The notes: generated by a model from the sequence alone, not told the origin. A DNA stretch of 64,000 nucleotides from Streblospio benedicti (GCA_019095985.1 CM032660.1:23572864-23636863); one strand, 5' to 3'; shown: positions 12,685 through 24,822, numbered from the stretch's first letter. A program made the numbers and translations.

Positions 12685-12691
12685 TTATATA
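12685..12691 (-). promoter_or_regulatory. TATA box of SH3b-M15 paralog 1
   Basis: TATATAA on the minus strand, 52-58 nt before the start codon at 12633. An AGATAA (GATA-factor) core lies immediately upstream at about 12695-12700. Confidence 0.5.
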
Positions 12692-12701
12692 GTCAGATAA
12701 C

Positions 12702-14420
12702 AACAAGGAACAAGGATGGTGTTAGATAATAGATAGCATTTGAGAAGCTTCCCAGATAGAATGATTGTCATTTTTTGGTTGTACATATTCAAAAGCATTT
12801 ATTATTCTAACATTCTCAATGCATCACTTATTGCAATAATCTGATTTTGCACAATCATGGAGCAAATAAACACATTATTTAAGACATATTTTCTGAACAT
12901 AAATTATGGTAAGGATTATATTTTTTTTTTACAAAATGTAAGTACATATAAAATGTATCCTTGAAATAGGTCCTGCAACTTCCTGGTGTTATGTAATACT
13001 ATATATTATTAGTAGCGTGACTATTGATTTTACATTCCATAAACATTTATTTGCTGATTGTACAGTCAAAAATGACAAAAATGACAAAAGAAAATGGTGG
13101 AAAGTATGAATACAAACATCCTTATCTATTCGGGCTTATTACTTATTGGAAATAAGCCCTTATTCAAAAGCGGCAATAATGCTGACAGATTTCAGAAGCT
13201 CTCGACCAATCAAATCATCAGAGGCCAAAAAAGTTCAGCAGTCAATCAAACAGAACAGTACATAATCCGTGCAAGGATGTTCATAGAAATACGGTGCATG
13301 TTATTATTTGGTTGGTTGACGTTTGAAAGCATACGTGGAGCGCACACGTTTCTAGCTAGTCGCCAGTTTTATCGATGACGCTCCTCTATGAAAACAAACT
13401 GATCTTCTGCTACTAAATTGAGCTCAGTTGGCCCACGGCTTATACCATGAACATGGACTTTGAAGCCTGTGTGAATGGTTAAACCGTGAAACCCACGATG
13501 GAATACAAACAAATTGTTTATTTTTTTTATACTGTACATGTACATGTATTCTGATTAACATGGGGGCAGGTACAGTTCAACCAGTCGTTGTAGACCACAG
13601 TTGAGTCCTAATGGTATATATAGCTATGATACAGCCATATATGCTGAGAGAAAGTATCTTCTTATGTCAATTAAGGCACCTGTATATTTTAGGTAAATAA
13701 GTATATACTATATTTTATTTTTTATGTTCATATGAAGTATTCAGCTGATGTCTGTTAATCCAGATAGGCTGGGTAACATCTGGACACTGTATTTCTGCGC
13801 ATAGTTAGTTTTTATTCATGAATCAATGTTCCTAGGATATTTCATAAAAGCTTACATAGTATTGCTTATTTACAATTTGGTCCTGTTTGTTTGGAGGCCC
13901 CGTGGTGTTGGCACATGGACCTCCAGAGCCAGGCTAGGTAGCCATGTGACTGAGCCTCGGTTCTGGAGGGATCACACTAGCTATTGTTTTCAAACTAGGT
14001 GAGTTCTTTTAGGGGCAGAAAAGTGACTATCCTCTACACGGGGCACGCCTTTTAACAAGGCTTCCAAACCTCAATATACAATTGACATAACGGAAAAACA
14101 TTTTTTTTTTACTTTTTGAAAGTAAAAAATGTTCACACTTATCACAAGCCAGCGAAAAGAGCTTGACAATATAAGTACTTTTATGTCATGATGTCCATTT
14201 TGAATAGTATTAACCATATAAATAACTGTTAACGTATACATTTAACTGATTCTGAGCAAAACCTTATTTTAAAGCTGCTAAGTTAAAATTCCCACCCAGA
14301 GGTGAGACCTATTTCAAGTGACTAGTGCATATGCCCTAATTTCCTAAATGGACCTACACTTTTGGATAGGAGTTGCAGTAGGGTTTACTTAGAGATTTAT
14401 AAGAAATGTAGTGATTAAAG
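12702..14420. other. Intergenic region between the two peptidase genes
   Basis: No convincing exon was found. The stretch at about 13715-13795 (gttcatatgaa ... taacatctgga) resembles 17055-17130 upstream of the other paralog, so it probably belongs to the ancestral duplicated unit. A 189-bp stretch at about 13886-14078 has short near-inverted ends (gtttggaggcc / ggcttccaaac) and looks like a small repeat of unknown class. Confidence 0.5.
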
Positions 14421-14426
14421 TTTATT
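14421..14426 (-). terminator. Polyadenylation signal, SH3b-M15 gene 2
   Basis: AATAAA on the minus strand, about 41 nt past the stop codon at 14467. Confidence 0.55.
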
Positions 14427-14466
14427 TCTTCACTTTTTAATTATGTCACGATACATAATCAATTAT

Positions 14467-16537
14467 TCAATGACGTCTGTATGTGATGTCCCAGTGGTTG
14501 CTCTCATCATAGTACCTGCAAAATATGAAAAATTAATTTTTTCATAAGTTGAGCAACAGGCATGATGAAAACGTACTGTATCACCCTCAGCATTCACACA
14601 TTAGGCCCCTCCCAACTGACTACACACACATGAAGGCACTTGAGTTGCATTGTTTTGTATGTTTCTAGAAACTATATGAGTAAGGTATATACACATTTGG
14701 GCAGTTACTTACTTTGTATATTTGATTTTTAAGACGAACATTTTACCTGTTTCTCTTTGAATCATAGTAGGTGTAGTATGGGCTGGTACCAGAGAGACTG
14801 AAAAATTGATCGAACCATAGAAGTTTTCTATAAGGTAGCTTTTAGTTGGAGTAATGGAAATTAAACCTAAATCTTAAATTTGATAAGATTATCAGTACCC
14901 GAATGATCTGATGTAGTTATTGATACAGCTATTTGACATAGAAATGTCAAGTTTGTAACCGTTGTAATGAGAGTAAGTTCCACTGGCATGTCCTACTTCA
15001 GTTCCTCCTTGAATATAAAAGCAAATGGAATTTCGTTAAAAGTGTACATGTGTACCTTTTCTGTAAGAAATATTGAATTGGTGATATATACATGTAAGCT
15101 ATAAGCTATTGGTATTTTTACTACCGACCAGTTACGACAATGGTACAGCCAGTCTGGCGCTTCAACCAAATGATATCTCTGATGCACTGGCATCGAACCT
15201 AAAAAAGCATTAATGAAAAATTATATAATTCTTTCATTTTGGGTTGTCACTGTACTAGTACAAAAAGTAGAATTGTAGTGGTATCACCTGATCGAGAGAA
15301 GTACAAGTCGGTACATTTCTATCAGAACAACCTCCAGAGCTGACAACAGAGATGCTTTGAGCTGACAGAAGATTTGTTGCTGCAGAGTGACTAATCTTTG
15401 TGTCATCAGTTCCTTCAAGGCAAAATATTCTGATTTTATTTTCTTATTTAACAAGTGGGGAAGAATGGAATTTAAAGATTGAAATACCTAATTGAAAATA
15501 ATATATATTATAATTCATATATGTATCATTTCAATTTACCACAGTCTATTTGAGAACAGCGAGAAGCAGGCTCATTATTGAAGAAGTTGCCAGCTGTATA
15601 CCTAGCCTAAATGAAATGACTGTTGAAAGAAAATGTCTTGATAATAATTTGATTTTTTTAGGTATAGTATACAATAAATTAGAATCAGTTCTAATATGAG
15701 ACAGGTTATCAGTAGGTTAATTGGTATTGCCAATTTTACCTGACCGTTCCAAGCATAGTTGATAGAGTACCATGTGTAGCCATCAGCAGAACTCTTTGAG
15801 CCCATGTATTTGAAGCATTCATACTTCTCTGCTGTGCCAACAACAGTTCCGCTTGTACTTGCTGCAGTTAGTAGTAAATAAGATTGAGCTAACATGTTTG
15901 CAGTTTCAGTGGAGAAAGAAATGTGTTAGTTACAAATGATTTCAAATATTTTTTTTGTCTTTTTGATGGGAAACATTATTCACAAACGTGTCTGTTTTTA
16001 TGGAATTACATATATAAAGAAGTAGAAGCTGCTGGACAGACATCAGCACTTTAACCATTTCAGGAACCATAAGCTACACCCTCTACGGGTAAAATATGGA
16101 CTTTAACAGCATTAAGAAAAATTAACTACATGAACACAATTATCTAAATGATTGGTATGTTTGCTCAATACTTGTTAATTTTTATTAGTCACAATTAGAA
16201 TAGAGAAATGATACTCACGGCTGCTTCTTATGTTGATAGCAGAACGAGTAGGTTCTACACAGAAGCAAGAACCAACTGGATAATTGATGCTGTCGTCCAG
16301 AGCTGGAACCATAATTGTAACATTTTCAGTCATCTCTATATGTAATGGTTCAGGCTTCTATTTTGATTAGAGAAACATATTTGAGAATGATTTATTCATT
16401 TGACAAAGTTATTGCATTACAGATGTAAATGTATGGTACTAGTTTGAGTTACTTCCATAGTAAATATGATTATTAAGTTAATGTTTCTAACCTGCAAAAG
16501 CAGCAGTCAATGTTGTCAGGAATACAAGAATAATCAT
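14467..16537 (-). CDS. Secreted SH3b-like / M15 (LAS)-type zinc peptidase, paralog 2
   Basis: Nine coding exons, minus strand: 16537-16492, 16302-16219, 15861-15740, 15606-15540, 15412-15288, 15198-15129, 15007-14899, 14797-14747, 14515-14467. They total 723 nt (240 residues), with all splice sites GT-AG. Residues 1-15 are a signal peptide (MIILVFLTTLTAAFA). An SH3b-like region spans about 37-95. Cysteine-rich linkers follow (C101, C106, C135, C143, C151, C153, C166). The peptidase motif is SHYNGYKLDI (H185, D192) and DESNHWDI (E229, H232), preceded by VTGGTEVGHASG. This fits M15/LAS enzymes with all three zinc ligands and the ExxH glutamate present. Paralog 1 shares exon sizes and phases. 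A likely role is hydrolysis of bacterial wall peptides in the gut or extracellular space (inference). Substrate and activity are unknown. Confidence 0.87.
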
Positions 16538-16592
16538 TGTCAGTATAGCTCGTTCTCTGATGACAGTGATGTGACCTTTTAACTTTGCTCTA

Positions 16593-16601
16593 CCTTTTAT
16601 A
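16593..16601 (-). promoter_or_regulatory. TATA box of SH3b-M15 paralog 2
   Basis: TATAAAAGG on the minus strand, 56-64 nt before the start codon at 16537. An inverted CCAAT (16608-16612) and an AGATAA core (16614-16619) lie just upstream, so the layout parallels that of paralog 1. Confidence 0.6.
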
Positions 16602-17054
16602 CTCATGACCAATAAGATAAGATTTTTGGTCTCTGATTAGACTTGTGATATTTAATGGTCATAGATAATTACTGTAAACTGTAACGCCTTTATGCGAGTG
16701 TGTTTTCATTTGGAATTGACATATAAATAGTCAGCCAAAATTTATGAATGCTTACTTTGATTTCCAGTGTTCATATACCTGCTGGTGCTTCACCATTGTG
16801 GACCTTGATTTGATAAAAGTTACCAGATCAGTACAGTGACTTGTGGGCAATGAGAAAACTAGATGTAGAGGATTGGCTCGTCAGAGCATTTACATCGGTG
16901 CGTCATAATGTTTGCGAATTACCCTTACTTCAAGTTTCTCCAAGAGACTGTGTGTATCAATATTGTCTTGGTACCTCTATCGACAGATCCACCTGAAAGC
17001 ACAATCGTTTTTTCTTAAATGTGAAAGTATGTTTTAGGTACATACAGTGTAAGT

Positions 17055-17130
17055 TGTCTTAGTTTTTATGTTCATATGAATTATACAAAGCAGGTCGGTC
17101 CAAACAGGCGGGATGACATCTGGATAACTG
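17055..17130. other. Upstream block shared by both peptidase genes
   Basis: 'ttatgttcatatgaa' followed within about 50 bp by 'gatgacatctggata' resembles 13727-13790 upstream of paralog 1. It may be retained duplication sequence or a conserved regulatory element. Confidence 0.4.
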
Positions 17131-19340
17131 GAATTTCCTGATACACAGTCAGGATTAAGCAATTATCTGCTCGTAAAGGTGGAAGATGAATTAGGACAGC
17201 TTGAATACCACTATGACAAGACTTAGAGAGGTTTCCAACAACTATGTAAGCAACAAAGTGTTGCATGCCCACATGTATTATGGCAGTTTCATAACTGGCC
17301 TTTTATGTAAAGATTTTTCTGATAGTTTCTAATGATTTTTAGGCAGATTTAGAGTTTCTTAGACAAATGGGCTCACATAGGATTTCTACCAGTCTAAGAA
17401 AGTATTTTTTCTGGTCATTTAAAATTGTGGTCTGTCTACTGCAGTGGCCCAAACCTGAACCAGTTGTCTGTGTGACTTGGAAATCAAATTCATACTATAT
17501 TTCATAGTGACTCAAAAGTTTTGATAATGATGACAGTGATTTAATAATTGCATTATTATTGAATGCAATTTCTTGGAGAAGTAGTTTCCACTTTCATTGT
17601 CAATAATTGATATTTTGCCATAAGGAATAATCTAGTAAATTATATAACATTAAAATTCAAAAGAGGTGAAGAAATTATATATATCATGTATATGTAACAT
17701 ATCTTGAATGTGTGACACATTTACATTGTACATGTATTTCCCAGGCCACACCTTCCATTGATGACTAATGTAGTAATGTAGTAGGGTATTTAGATATGGC
17801 AACACTTTATAATTAGTCTCTACAAATGTATTCAAGATATTACTTGCAAAGATGATTGAAATGTATTATTTGAAAAAGAATTTGAGTTTTTAAAAAACCT
17901 ATTTGGCAAAGAATTCACTTGTTTATTATAATAAAGAAGGCATCTAATTTTTATAATATGGAAATAGTCAAACCCTTTAGAAATGTCAATTTGGAATTTG
18001 TTTTATGTTAATGTAATGTAAATAAATTGAAGAATTAGATGAAAGGCGCATACGAAATTCGTCCATACAAATATACCAATGTACTTGATAATAAAATGTT
18101 ACTTTTCATGCATCTTCATACACTTCATACTTGCTTTATAGCGCTGATGTCATGACATCTTCATGTAGGTGTATACATTGATCAAAGAGTGATAGAAAAT
18201 AAATGTGTTATGTGGTAATTGTGATTGACAGGACTCCCGGTAATCCTGATTGTGGTTCCTACAAACAAAACGTATGTAACATACAGTATTACTGACACAC
18301 ATTTTAAATGTCATTTTTAAAGGCAAACAATGTGTTCATATTGAAGTAAGGTTCCGTCATGTTATGAATGACTGCATTTTCTTCCGTATTTTAACCTATG
18401 TCACGACAAAGACTAAACATAAGTAGATTCTTAAGGAATTTCACCTGGAAATATGAATAGATCTTTGTCAATGAAGTGAATCATTTCAATGCAATGTACA
18501 TGTACGTGGTTGTCTATTTCATTACAAAATCAAGTAGGAGTGCAGGTGGTCAGTAATGTAATTGAATGATTCTACAACAGAATGTACCACAAACTTTTGA
18601 CTGATTACATTAAACAAATCAATGGACTATTATATGAATAGGTTTAACATTATGGAATAAATTCAGGAACTTTGAATAAAAACCTTGGAATTTTTATGTG
18701 ATTTTGGATTCCCGTAGAGAGGATCAATAATGTAGAAATACATAAGTAGTGCACGGAGTAAATTGATAACACCTAAATGGACTAGTGTGTGTGAAATTTA
18801 CTATTAGCATGCACTCTGAATAATTGTAGTGGACAATTACCATCAAGGCATAAATTATTGTCATTCACATGTTGCAGTTAATGTTAGTTAGCATTGTTTT
18901 AATATCTTTTATTCACGAGATTTTAAAGCAATTGTAGATAGTATAGCATCAAATTAGATGTCAGTTATCTCATGTACTGATTTGCTTTAATACCAAACAT
19001 GATTAAGAATAATATCAGTTTGAAAAACAACATTAATAACATGGACTAAATATTCATCAAGACGTGTGTTACCTTACTTGGACAAAACAATACAGGATAT
19101 AATTATGCCACAAAATATTCTCCGTGATTCGGTCCAATCCATAATAAAGCTTGCAAGGTATGTACAAAAATTAATACATAGCACCAACTTAAAGGATTTG
19201 AATGTGAGAGAACTGGTCTGTCTGTGAAATAAAGCATCTGTAAATAGGCCTCCAAGAATCTTGACTAATAAGGACTTTCACACACATCACACACAAAAGT
19301 AGAATAATGGGTGATACTAAGAAAAAAAGGGATTATCAAA
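17131..19340. other. AT-rich intergenic sequence
   Basis: Only short open frames with no family resemblance. I see no exon or recognisable repeat. Confidence 0.5.
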
Positions 19341-19577
19341 CACAAATTTATGTATCGGATCAATTCATCTCCAAGCCTTTAGGTCACCAGGAGCTATCAG
19401 ACCCATGTCAAAGCGTGCCCCATCTTTCTGCTCGACCACATCCCAAGTCTGTTTTGGTCATCCCTTTCCTTTCCTTCCTTCTACATGTATTTCAAGTTTT
19501 CTTACTTTGTTGATCCAACAAAAGCTGCGCTCAACATGACCTAGCCATCTCAGTCTCCCTTACGAAGAACACTACAG

Positions 19578-19738
19578 AATGTCCTCAACAATGATAGAGT
19601 GAACCATGGAAAAACTGAATAACGGAAACTTCTCATGTATTAGCTTATAACGCAAGTAAATTATGTAGTAAACAATGGAAACCCTCTACAATGGGTTGAT
19701 TTGTGACTGCAAATTGGGGTTCTATTGTTGAGGACATT
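19578..19738. mobile_element. 161-bp MITE with 15-bp TIRs and 8-bp target duplication
   Basis: The ends are AATGTCCTCAACAAT and its exact inverse ATTGTTGAGGACATT. They are flanked by perfect direct repeats 'cactacag' (19570-19577 and 19739-19746). It is too short to code and sits inside the LINE tail. An 8-bp duplication suggests the hAT, P or Merlin groups. The exact repeats suggest a fairly recent insertion. Confidence 0.85.
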
Positions 19739-20060
19739 CACTACAGATCAATATCTGTGATATCATACACAATTTCCCCAGAAGGCTGTCTTTATTGGTA
19801 TTATTATTAGGCTTCACTCCACACATCCAGCGGATCATAGCTCTCATTTCTTCTCAGGCGATTTACAGTACTGTCTGGAGGATGCTGCCCACGTCTCAGA
19901 CCCATGAAGCATAGCACTGCGTACTCAGGTGGAACACACTCTACCTATCAAAGATAAAGTATGTTGGTTAGGACTGACAGGTGCTCACGAAATTTGGACC
20001 AAGCTGTTTTGTATCTGTCAGGTGCAGTTATTTCACATGTTACCTTGTCCACCACTGGAC

Positions 20061-21571
20061 AAAAAACAAACTTTTCACCTTTATTTTACATGTTTCAAGT
20101 CAAAACTTTTTCAAATTTGTTTCTTACATTACCATGATATACCTCTAACCTGTGCAAATTTTAGCTGATCAGATATATGATTTTTCGTTGCATGAAAATG
20201 GACATGTACCTATTCTAGATCTAGCCGTCAAGATGGAGAATGGGAATATTGTGTACACATACTACAGAAAAGAAATGGTGAACTTTAGAGTTCTAATGAA
20301 TAATTCGGCCATGCCGTACAAAATGAAAAGGATTAGCTTAGTTCAAGAAGTAGTGAGAATGCTAAGGAACACATCAAAGAGGTTAGGAAAACAAGAACAA
20401 TTAAAACATTTAAATGAATTCAGCGTAAGGCTCAAAGTGAGTGGATATGGACCAAAGGCAAGATTAGACATTATAAAGTCTGGAATGAAAGCCTATGAAA
20501 GCCAGATAGAAAGGGACAACAATGGCACGGTACCGTTGTACCGGCCAAAGGGTTACCGGAAGAGAGAAAGGGCAGAGAAGAAGGCAAGGGCAAAATTTGA
20601 ATGGCACAAGCCATTTGATACTGTGCTCTTCGTACCACCAACGCCCAAAGGGGAGCTGAAACGCAAAATTAAAAGTGTTGTTCAGGAAGTGGGTAAAGGG
20701 ACAATTGATATACAAGTGATAGAAAGAGCGGGTCAAAAACTATGTCACTTACTCCCAGGATTGAAAGAAGAGACTGACTGTGAGAGAGGAGACTGTGTGG
20801 TACATGCGTTTGGAGGAAAAGGGAACTGTAACAAAGAAGGGGCTGTATATCAAGGTGATTGTAAGGCATGTGCAGAGAAAGGGGTCAAGAGCATATATAT
20901 TGGTGAGACAAGTAGGTCAACGTATGTAAGAGGTCAACAGCACCTCAAGGCCATACAAAACCCTGTCCAGAGCAAAAACAAAAACGCTTTTGCAAAGCAC
21001 ATTATTGAAAAACATGGGGATGGGGAAGAGGTCAAATTCGGATTTAAAATAGTTAAAAATTTTGCAAAACCATTAGAGAGACAAGTCCGGGAGGGTGTTG
21101 AAATACTTGGGATGAAAGCAGATGTAGTAATGAACTCTAAATTAGATCACTATAAACCAGCAATAAGAAGGGTGGGGTTTACAGACATTTTAGACGAATT
21201 AGAATTAAATTTAAATTTGAATTAGATGTATAATAGAAGTAAGGGAAATTAGTGCTCTGATATGGATAATGGGTGCAGTATGGCACAGTATAGTAATATG
21301 TAACCTATTAGTGTTGTTTTATTGTAATATAATATATTAATGCATAATTGATAATCCTTTATGAAGAAAATGGTACAAGTTTTAATATTGTTGTATTTTA
21401 ATCAAAAGTGATACTTTTAATGTTGTCATATTTCTGAATAGCTCTTAATATTTTGTATATGGTGGTGTATTTAGTATATCATGGTAATGTAAGCATTAAC
21501 AAATTTGAAAAGGAGTCTGTTGACTTGAAACATGTAAAATAAAGAAATGTAAATGAAAAGTTTTGTTTTTT
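20061..21571 (+). mobile_element. Penelope-like element, 5'-truncated, with inverted terminal segment
   Basis: An 82-bp segment at 20061-20142 is the reverse complement of 21474-21571 (shared words: acatgtttcaagtc, acattaccatgatatac). Between them lies an ORF with reverse-transcriptase thumb and GIY-YIG domains. Penelope-like elements often insert 5'-truncated with a partial inverted copy of their terminal repeat, which matches this layout. The element interrupts a LINE on both flanks. Confidence 0.75.
20152..21225 (+). CDS. Penelope-like protein C-terminal part with GIY-YIG endonuclease
   Basis: An open frame of 357 residues, probably entered from a lost upstream part. Clear homology starts near residue 15 (HENGHVPILDLAVK), so the first ATG need not be a true start. 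Residues about 15-115 resemble the end of a Penelope-type reverse transcriptase (YYRKEMVN, NSAMPYKMKR, LRNTS, HLNEF). A basic linker follows. A Cys cluster at about 211-243 (DCERGDC, GNC, GDCKAC) precedes a GIY-YIG nuclease region (YIGETSRSTYVRGQQHLKAI, then AFAKHIIEKHGDG). The palm with its catalytic aspartates is absent. The frame is unbroken, so the truncated insertion looks young. Confidence 0.75.
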   Translation: MQILADQIYDFSLHENGHVPILDLAVKMENGNIVYTYYRKEMVNFRVLMNNSAMPYKMKRISLVQEVVRMLRNTSKRLGKQEQLKHLNEFSVRLKVSGYGPKARLDIIKSGMKAYESQIERDNNGTVPLYRPKGYRKRERAEKKARAKFEWHKPFDTVLFVPPTPKGELKRKIKSVVQEVGKGTIDIQVIERAGQKLCHLLPGLKEETDCERGDCVVHAFGGKGNCNKEGAVYQGDCKACAEKGVKSIYIGETSRSTYVRGQQHLKAIQNPVQSKNKNAFAKHIIEKHGDGEEVKFGFKIVKNFAKPLERQVREGVEILGMKADVVMNSKLDHYKPAIRRVGFTDILDELELNLNLN

Positions 21572-22529
21572 GGAATAAGTGAACAGCAGAGAAAGATAAG
21601 ACAAGGTCTGAGTAGCAAAACTCAGTTTCTGTCACAACCTCTAACCTGTGTTCACCTACTGGGACCTCCTTGATTGGCCAGCCATCGATTAGCCTGGCAG
21701 TGCCTTTACACATTGGACATATGTAGTCAGGATCACATTTGAGAACACACTCAATTTTATGTACCCAACATAGACACTTGCAATGGTAAATGGAGTTTCT
21801 TGCTACCCCCCATCATGCATACAATGTTGAATGTACAGCACATGGGTATTCTCCACTTTTGAGTAGTTTGTTTAGTTGTGACCCAGTGACAAAACATTGT
21901 TTTACCCATGTTTACACACATTCTCTTGCCTTCCATCCCCATCTGTCAGCTGTGCACCTTTTCTGATAACTCTTCAACAAAGTCAGCCATAATGATGAGG
22001 TCATCAGCATACAGCAGTTCTCAAGGGGACCCAGTGCGAAACAAACAAAAGAGGGCTTCTAGGACCATATTGAATAGCAGTGGATTAATGACTGAACCAT
22101 GATGTACTCCAACAATAGCACTAAATTCCTCACTGTACCCATCTCCAACAGGAACATAGCTGCTTACATTGGCATACATTGACTGGACTAGCTTAATAAG
22201 CCATTCTTCCATGCCTAGCTTATGCATAGCCCACCCTAAAATATAACTTGTCTGGGAACTTGATCAAATGCCTTCTATAGATCCACGAAGGACATGTACA
22301 GAGACTTGTTTGCTGCCTGAAACTTCTGCACTTGTCAGATGATGAAGATGACATCTGTTGTTGGTCTTCCTGCCATGAAGCCAAACTGCATGTTGTCAAT
22401 CTCAATCCCCTTTCTGACCAGTTGTTCAGTGATTCTCTCAAGAACTTTCATCCCTTGATCGATCAACTTGAGACCCTGGTAATTTCCTCTCTAGTGCATC
22501 ACCCTTTTTTTTTGTAGAGGAGAACACAT

Positions 22530-24815
22530 GAAGCTTTCCTCCCATTCAGATGATTCGTTCATGTAATTCACATACCAGGATGTTCAATTATACGATTGAC
22601 ATTCCAATCTTGTGCTCAAATCCTACAATGCTGTACAATCCTTTGCTGTAATGTATATTTTCGTTCCATTTAGTTTTTTTTATAGCAATGAGTAATGATG
22701 ATATTATTGTACTATGACAGGATGTGACAAAATTACCCTTTTCAAAATGATATCTACAAGCATTCATTTTGAATCGCGAGTGCTGATCGTCCATTATAGG
22801 CAAAGAAATCCATAATCTTGTTAAAAGAAAAGTTATTGTCTAGGACTTCCTCCTCCTATTGTTGTCAACTTCATCCTCTTTTTTTTATATCAAATTATTC
22901 ATCGATGAATAAATGAACAGTAATCATTTTTTGGGTACTGCTTTTAAGAAAAATGATTAAATATAGGAATTTATGTTTTGTTTGTAAATAGCAACAATGA
23001 AGACCCTCCCTATTTTAGACATACTTTTCTTATGTAACACATGCAGTATTTCTTTTTAATGCTAAAGATGGATATAGATAACAGTGGTCTTCATAGCAAT
23101 TGGTATGTAAATCGATTTGTTAATATGATGAGGCCTTCAAAAAATCCTCATAGGTAAGTCCATGGAATAGAAATCCATTTTGATTCTGATTAACTAAGGA
23201 CTCAAATAACTGCATTTGATATTTTAATTTTGGTGTTTTGGTGTTACTTATCTACAGTTTGCTACCTTTAGAGGCCATATTTATTTATATTCACATGGGT
23301 GGATTATTTTTCATTTGAATTGATTATGCTAATTTAATCACATATATTATTACATATATATTTATGACTTATTTTCCAAAATTCAAGGTTTTTATTGATT
23401 ACTTTTATTCTTGTGCTTTCTCAAGTGTTTATGGGATTAAATTTGTTAACAGTGGATTTTTTGTTAATTACAAAGTATGATGTTATACAGTTAAATAGTA
23501 GATATTGAATAGTGTCATAACATTTCTGCTTATTCATGCTGCTTTCATAATAACTGAGAACTTGTACATATGTAAGCATGATAATACTATCATTGCCGTT
23601 ACCGAATTTGATACATATCAATGTATATAGCTATATTAGTTCTAGATAAGGTGACAATATCTCTCCTTTGCTAAATGTTTATCAGTAATTGATATGTTCT
23701 ATGATTGTTGGCCACTAACCTTATTACAATGAAAGGTATTGATATTATTTACATGAACGGTACAATCTTCTTAATTTTCAAACAGTGAGGCATAAATAAA
23801 ATATTCAAAGTGGCATATATGGAGATCCTTGAACTAAAGATTAATGATTAAAGTAGTTTTAGGGTTTTCTTTCTGAACAAATTGACAACTTCAATATGCA
23901 AAATTTGCCTGGCTGTGGCAATATAATACAAATTGCAAAAGCAATAATAAATATCATAAATGTTGAATATCTGGAGGCTTCGTAACCTTTTAGTCAATTT
24001 CGTGTGTTATTTACTATTAAATGATGCATAAAATATGAAAGTATCATAAAAGCTTTTTTTTTATTAAGTTTGCAGCGCCCTGGAACTGTCTATTTCTAGT
24101 GTTCAATCAACTTAGAATCTTATTGAAAGCTGTCATGCTATACATGTAGAACGTATATGGCCAATGGCTATTTCAGCTTCTACTATTTGGTAAACAGCAA
24201 AGTTGATATGCATTGTATCCATGGTTATAGTTCACTGTGTATGAAATATACCAATATGATTTGTTGAAGAAAAGACAAGTATTAGATAATACAACATTCA
24301 GTTACAAGTATCTGACAATTATTTTCAATAAACTGAAATGTACACATTTACAGGGGAAAAAAACTACCTATTTATAATGCAATATTGATAAATTGTTCGT
24401 ATTTTTATCAATTTATCCCTAAAACTATTTGAGAAGTCTGTACATATGACAATCAGGATTACTTTCATAGCATTATACATCAGAAAATACTTTGAAGTTT
24501 CAGCATGAATAATTTAAATCTCAAGTCCATGGTAGAATATACAAAATAAAGAAATCTATGATTAAAATTATCATGGGTTCAGGAAATCTACCAGTAACCA
24601 CCTTGGAATTGTATAAAAAGTTCCATGTTTTGCTTTTCTCTATAATAAATCAGCACCTCTGTATGCAGTTCTCAGAATTACTCTTAAGTCTACTCTATAT
24701 GTATATACCGGTACAATGTATATAAATAGTAAACCAAAGTTCTTATTTCAAGTTGAAACTAAACCAAATTAATTGAGGTGTATTTGTCAGTTATGTGTCA
24801 TATCATATGATTGTG
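22530..24815. other. AT-rich sequence upstream of the first recognised EVI5-type exon
   Basis: No coding exon that could be joined convincingly was found. The missing 5' exon(s) of the RabGAP gene should lie here or further upstream. Confidence 0.4.
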
Positions 24816-24822
24816 ATTGCAG

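Larger units (their letters stand above)
19350..22520 (-). mobile_element. Old LINE copy, split by later insertions
   Basis: The right part (22520-21590, read on the minus strand) encodes degraded reverse transcriptase. It has FGFMAGRPTTDVIFII, a fingers/palm stretch (KLGMEEWLIKLVQSMY, VGVHHGSVINPLLF), then LLYADDL at about 22020, followed by a Cys-rich finger (CPMCKGTA). The left part (19930-19350) continues it with RSAMLHGSETW and a GHVER-like tail. In between lies a Penelope-like element, and a MITE sits in the left part. Several stops and frame breaks make it a dead copy. The exact clade was not determined. Confidence 0.8.

Noticed and set aside
13094-13378. 94-codon plus-strand frame in the peptidase intergenic region
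   Set aside because: No motif, no splice context and no counterpart upstream of the other paralog.
23068-23103. Short ATG frame (MDIDNSGLHSNW) ending at a GTATGT donor, as a first exon of the RabGAP gene
   Set aside because: The phase fits, but joining it to the exon at 24823 creates a TGA at the junction, and there is no homology.
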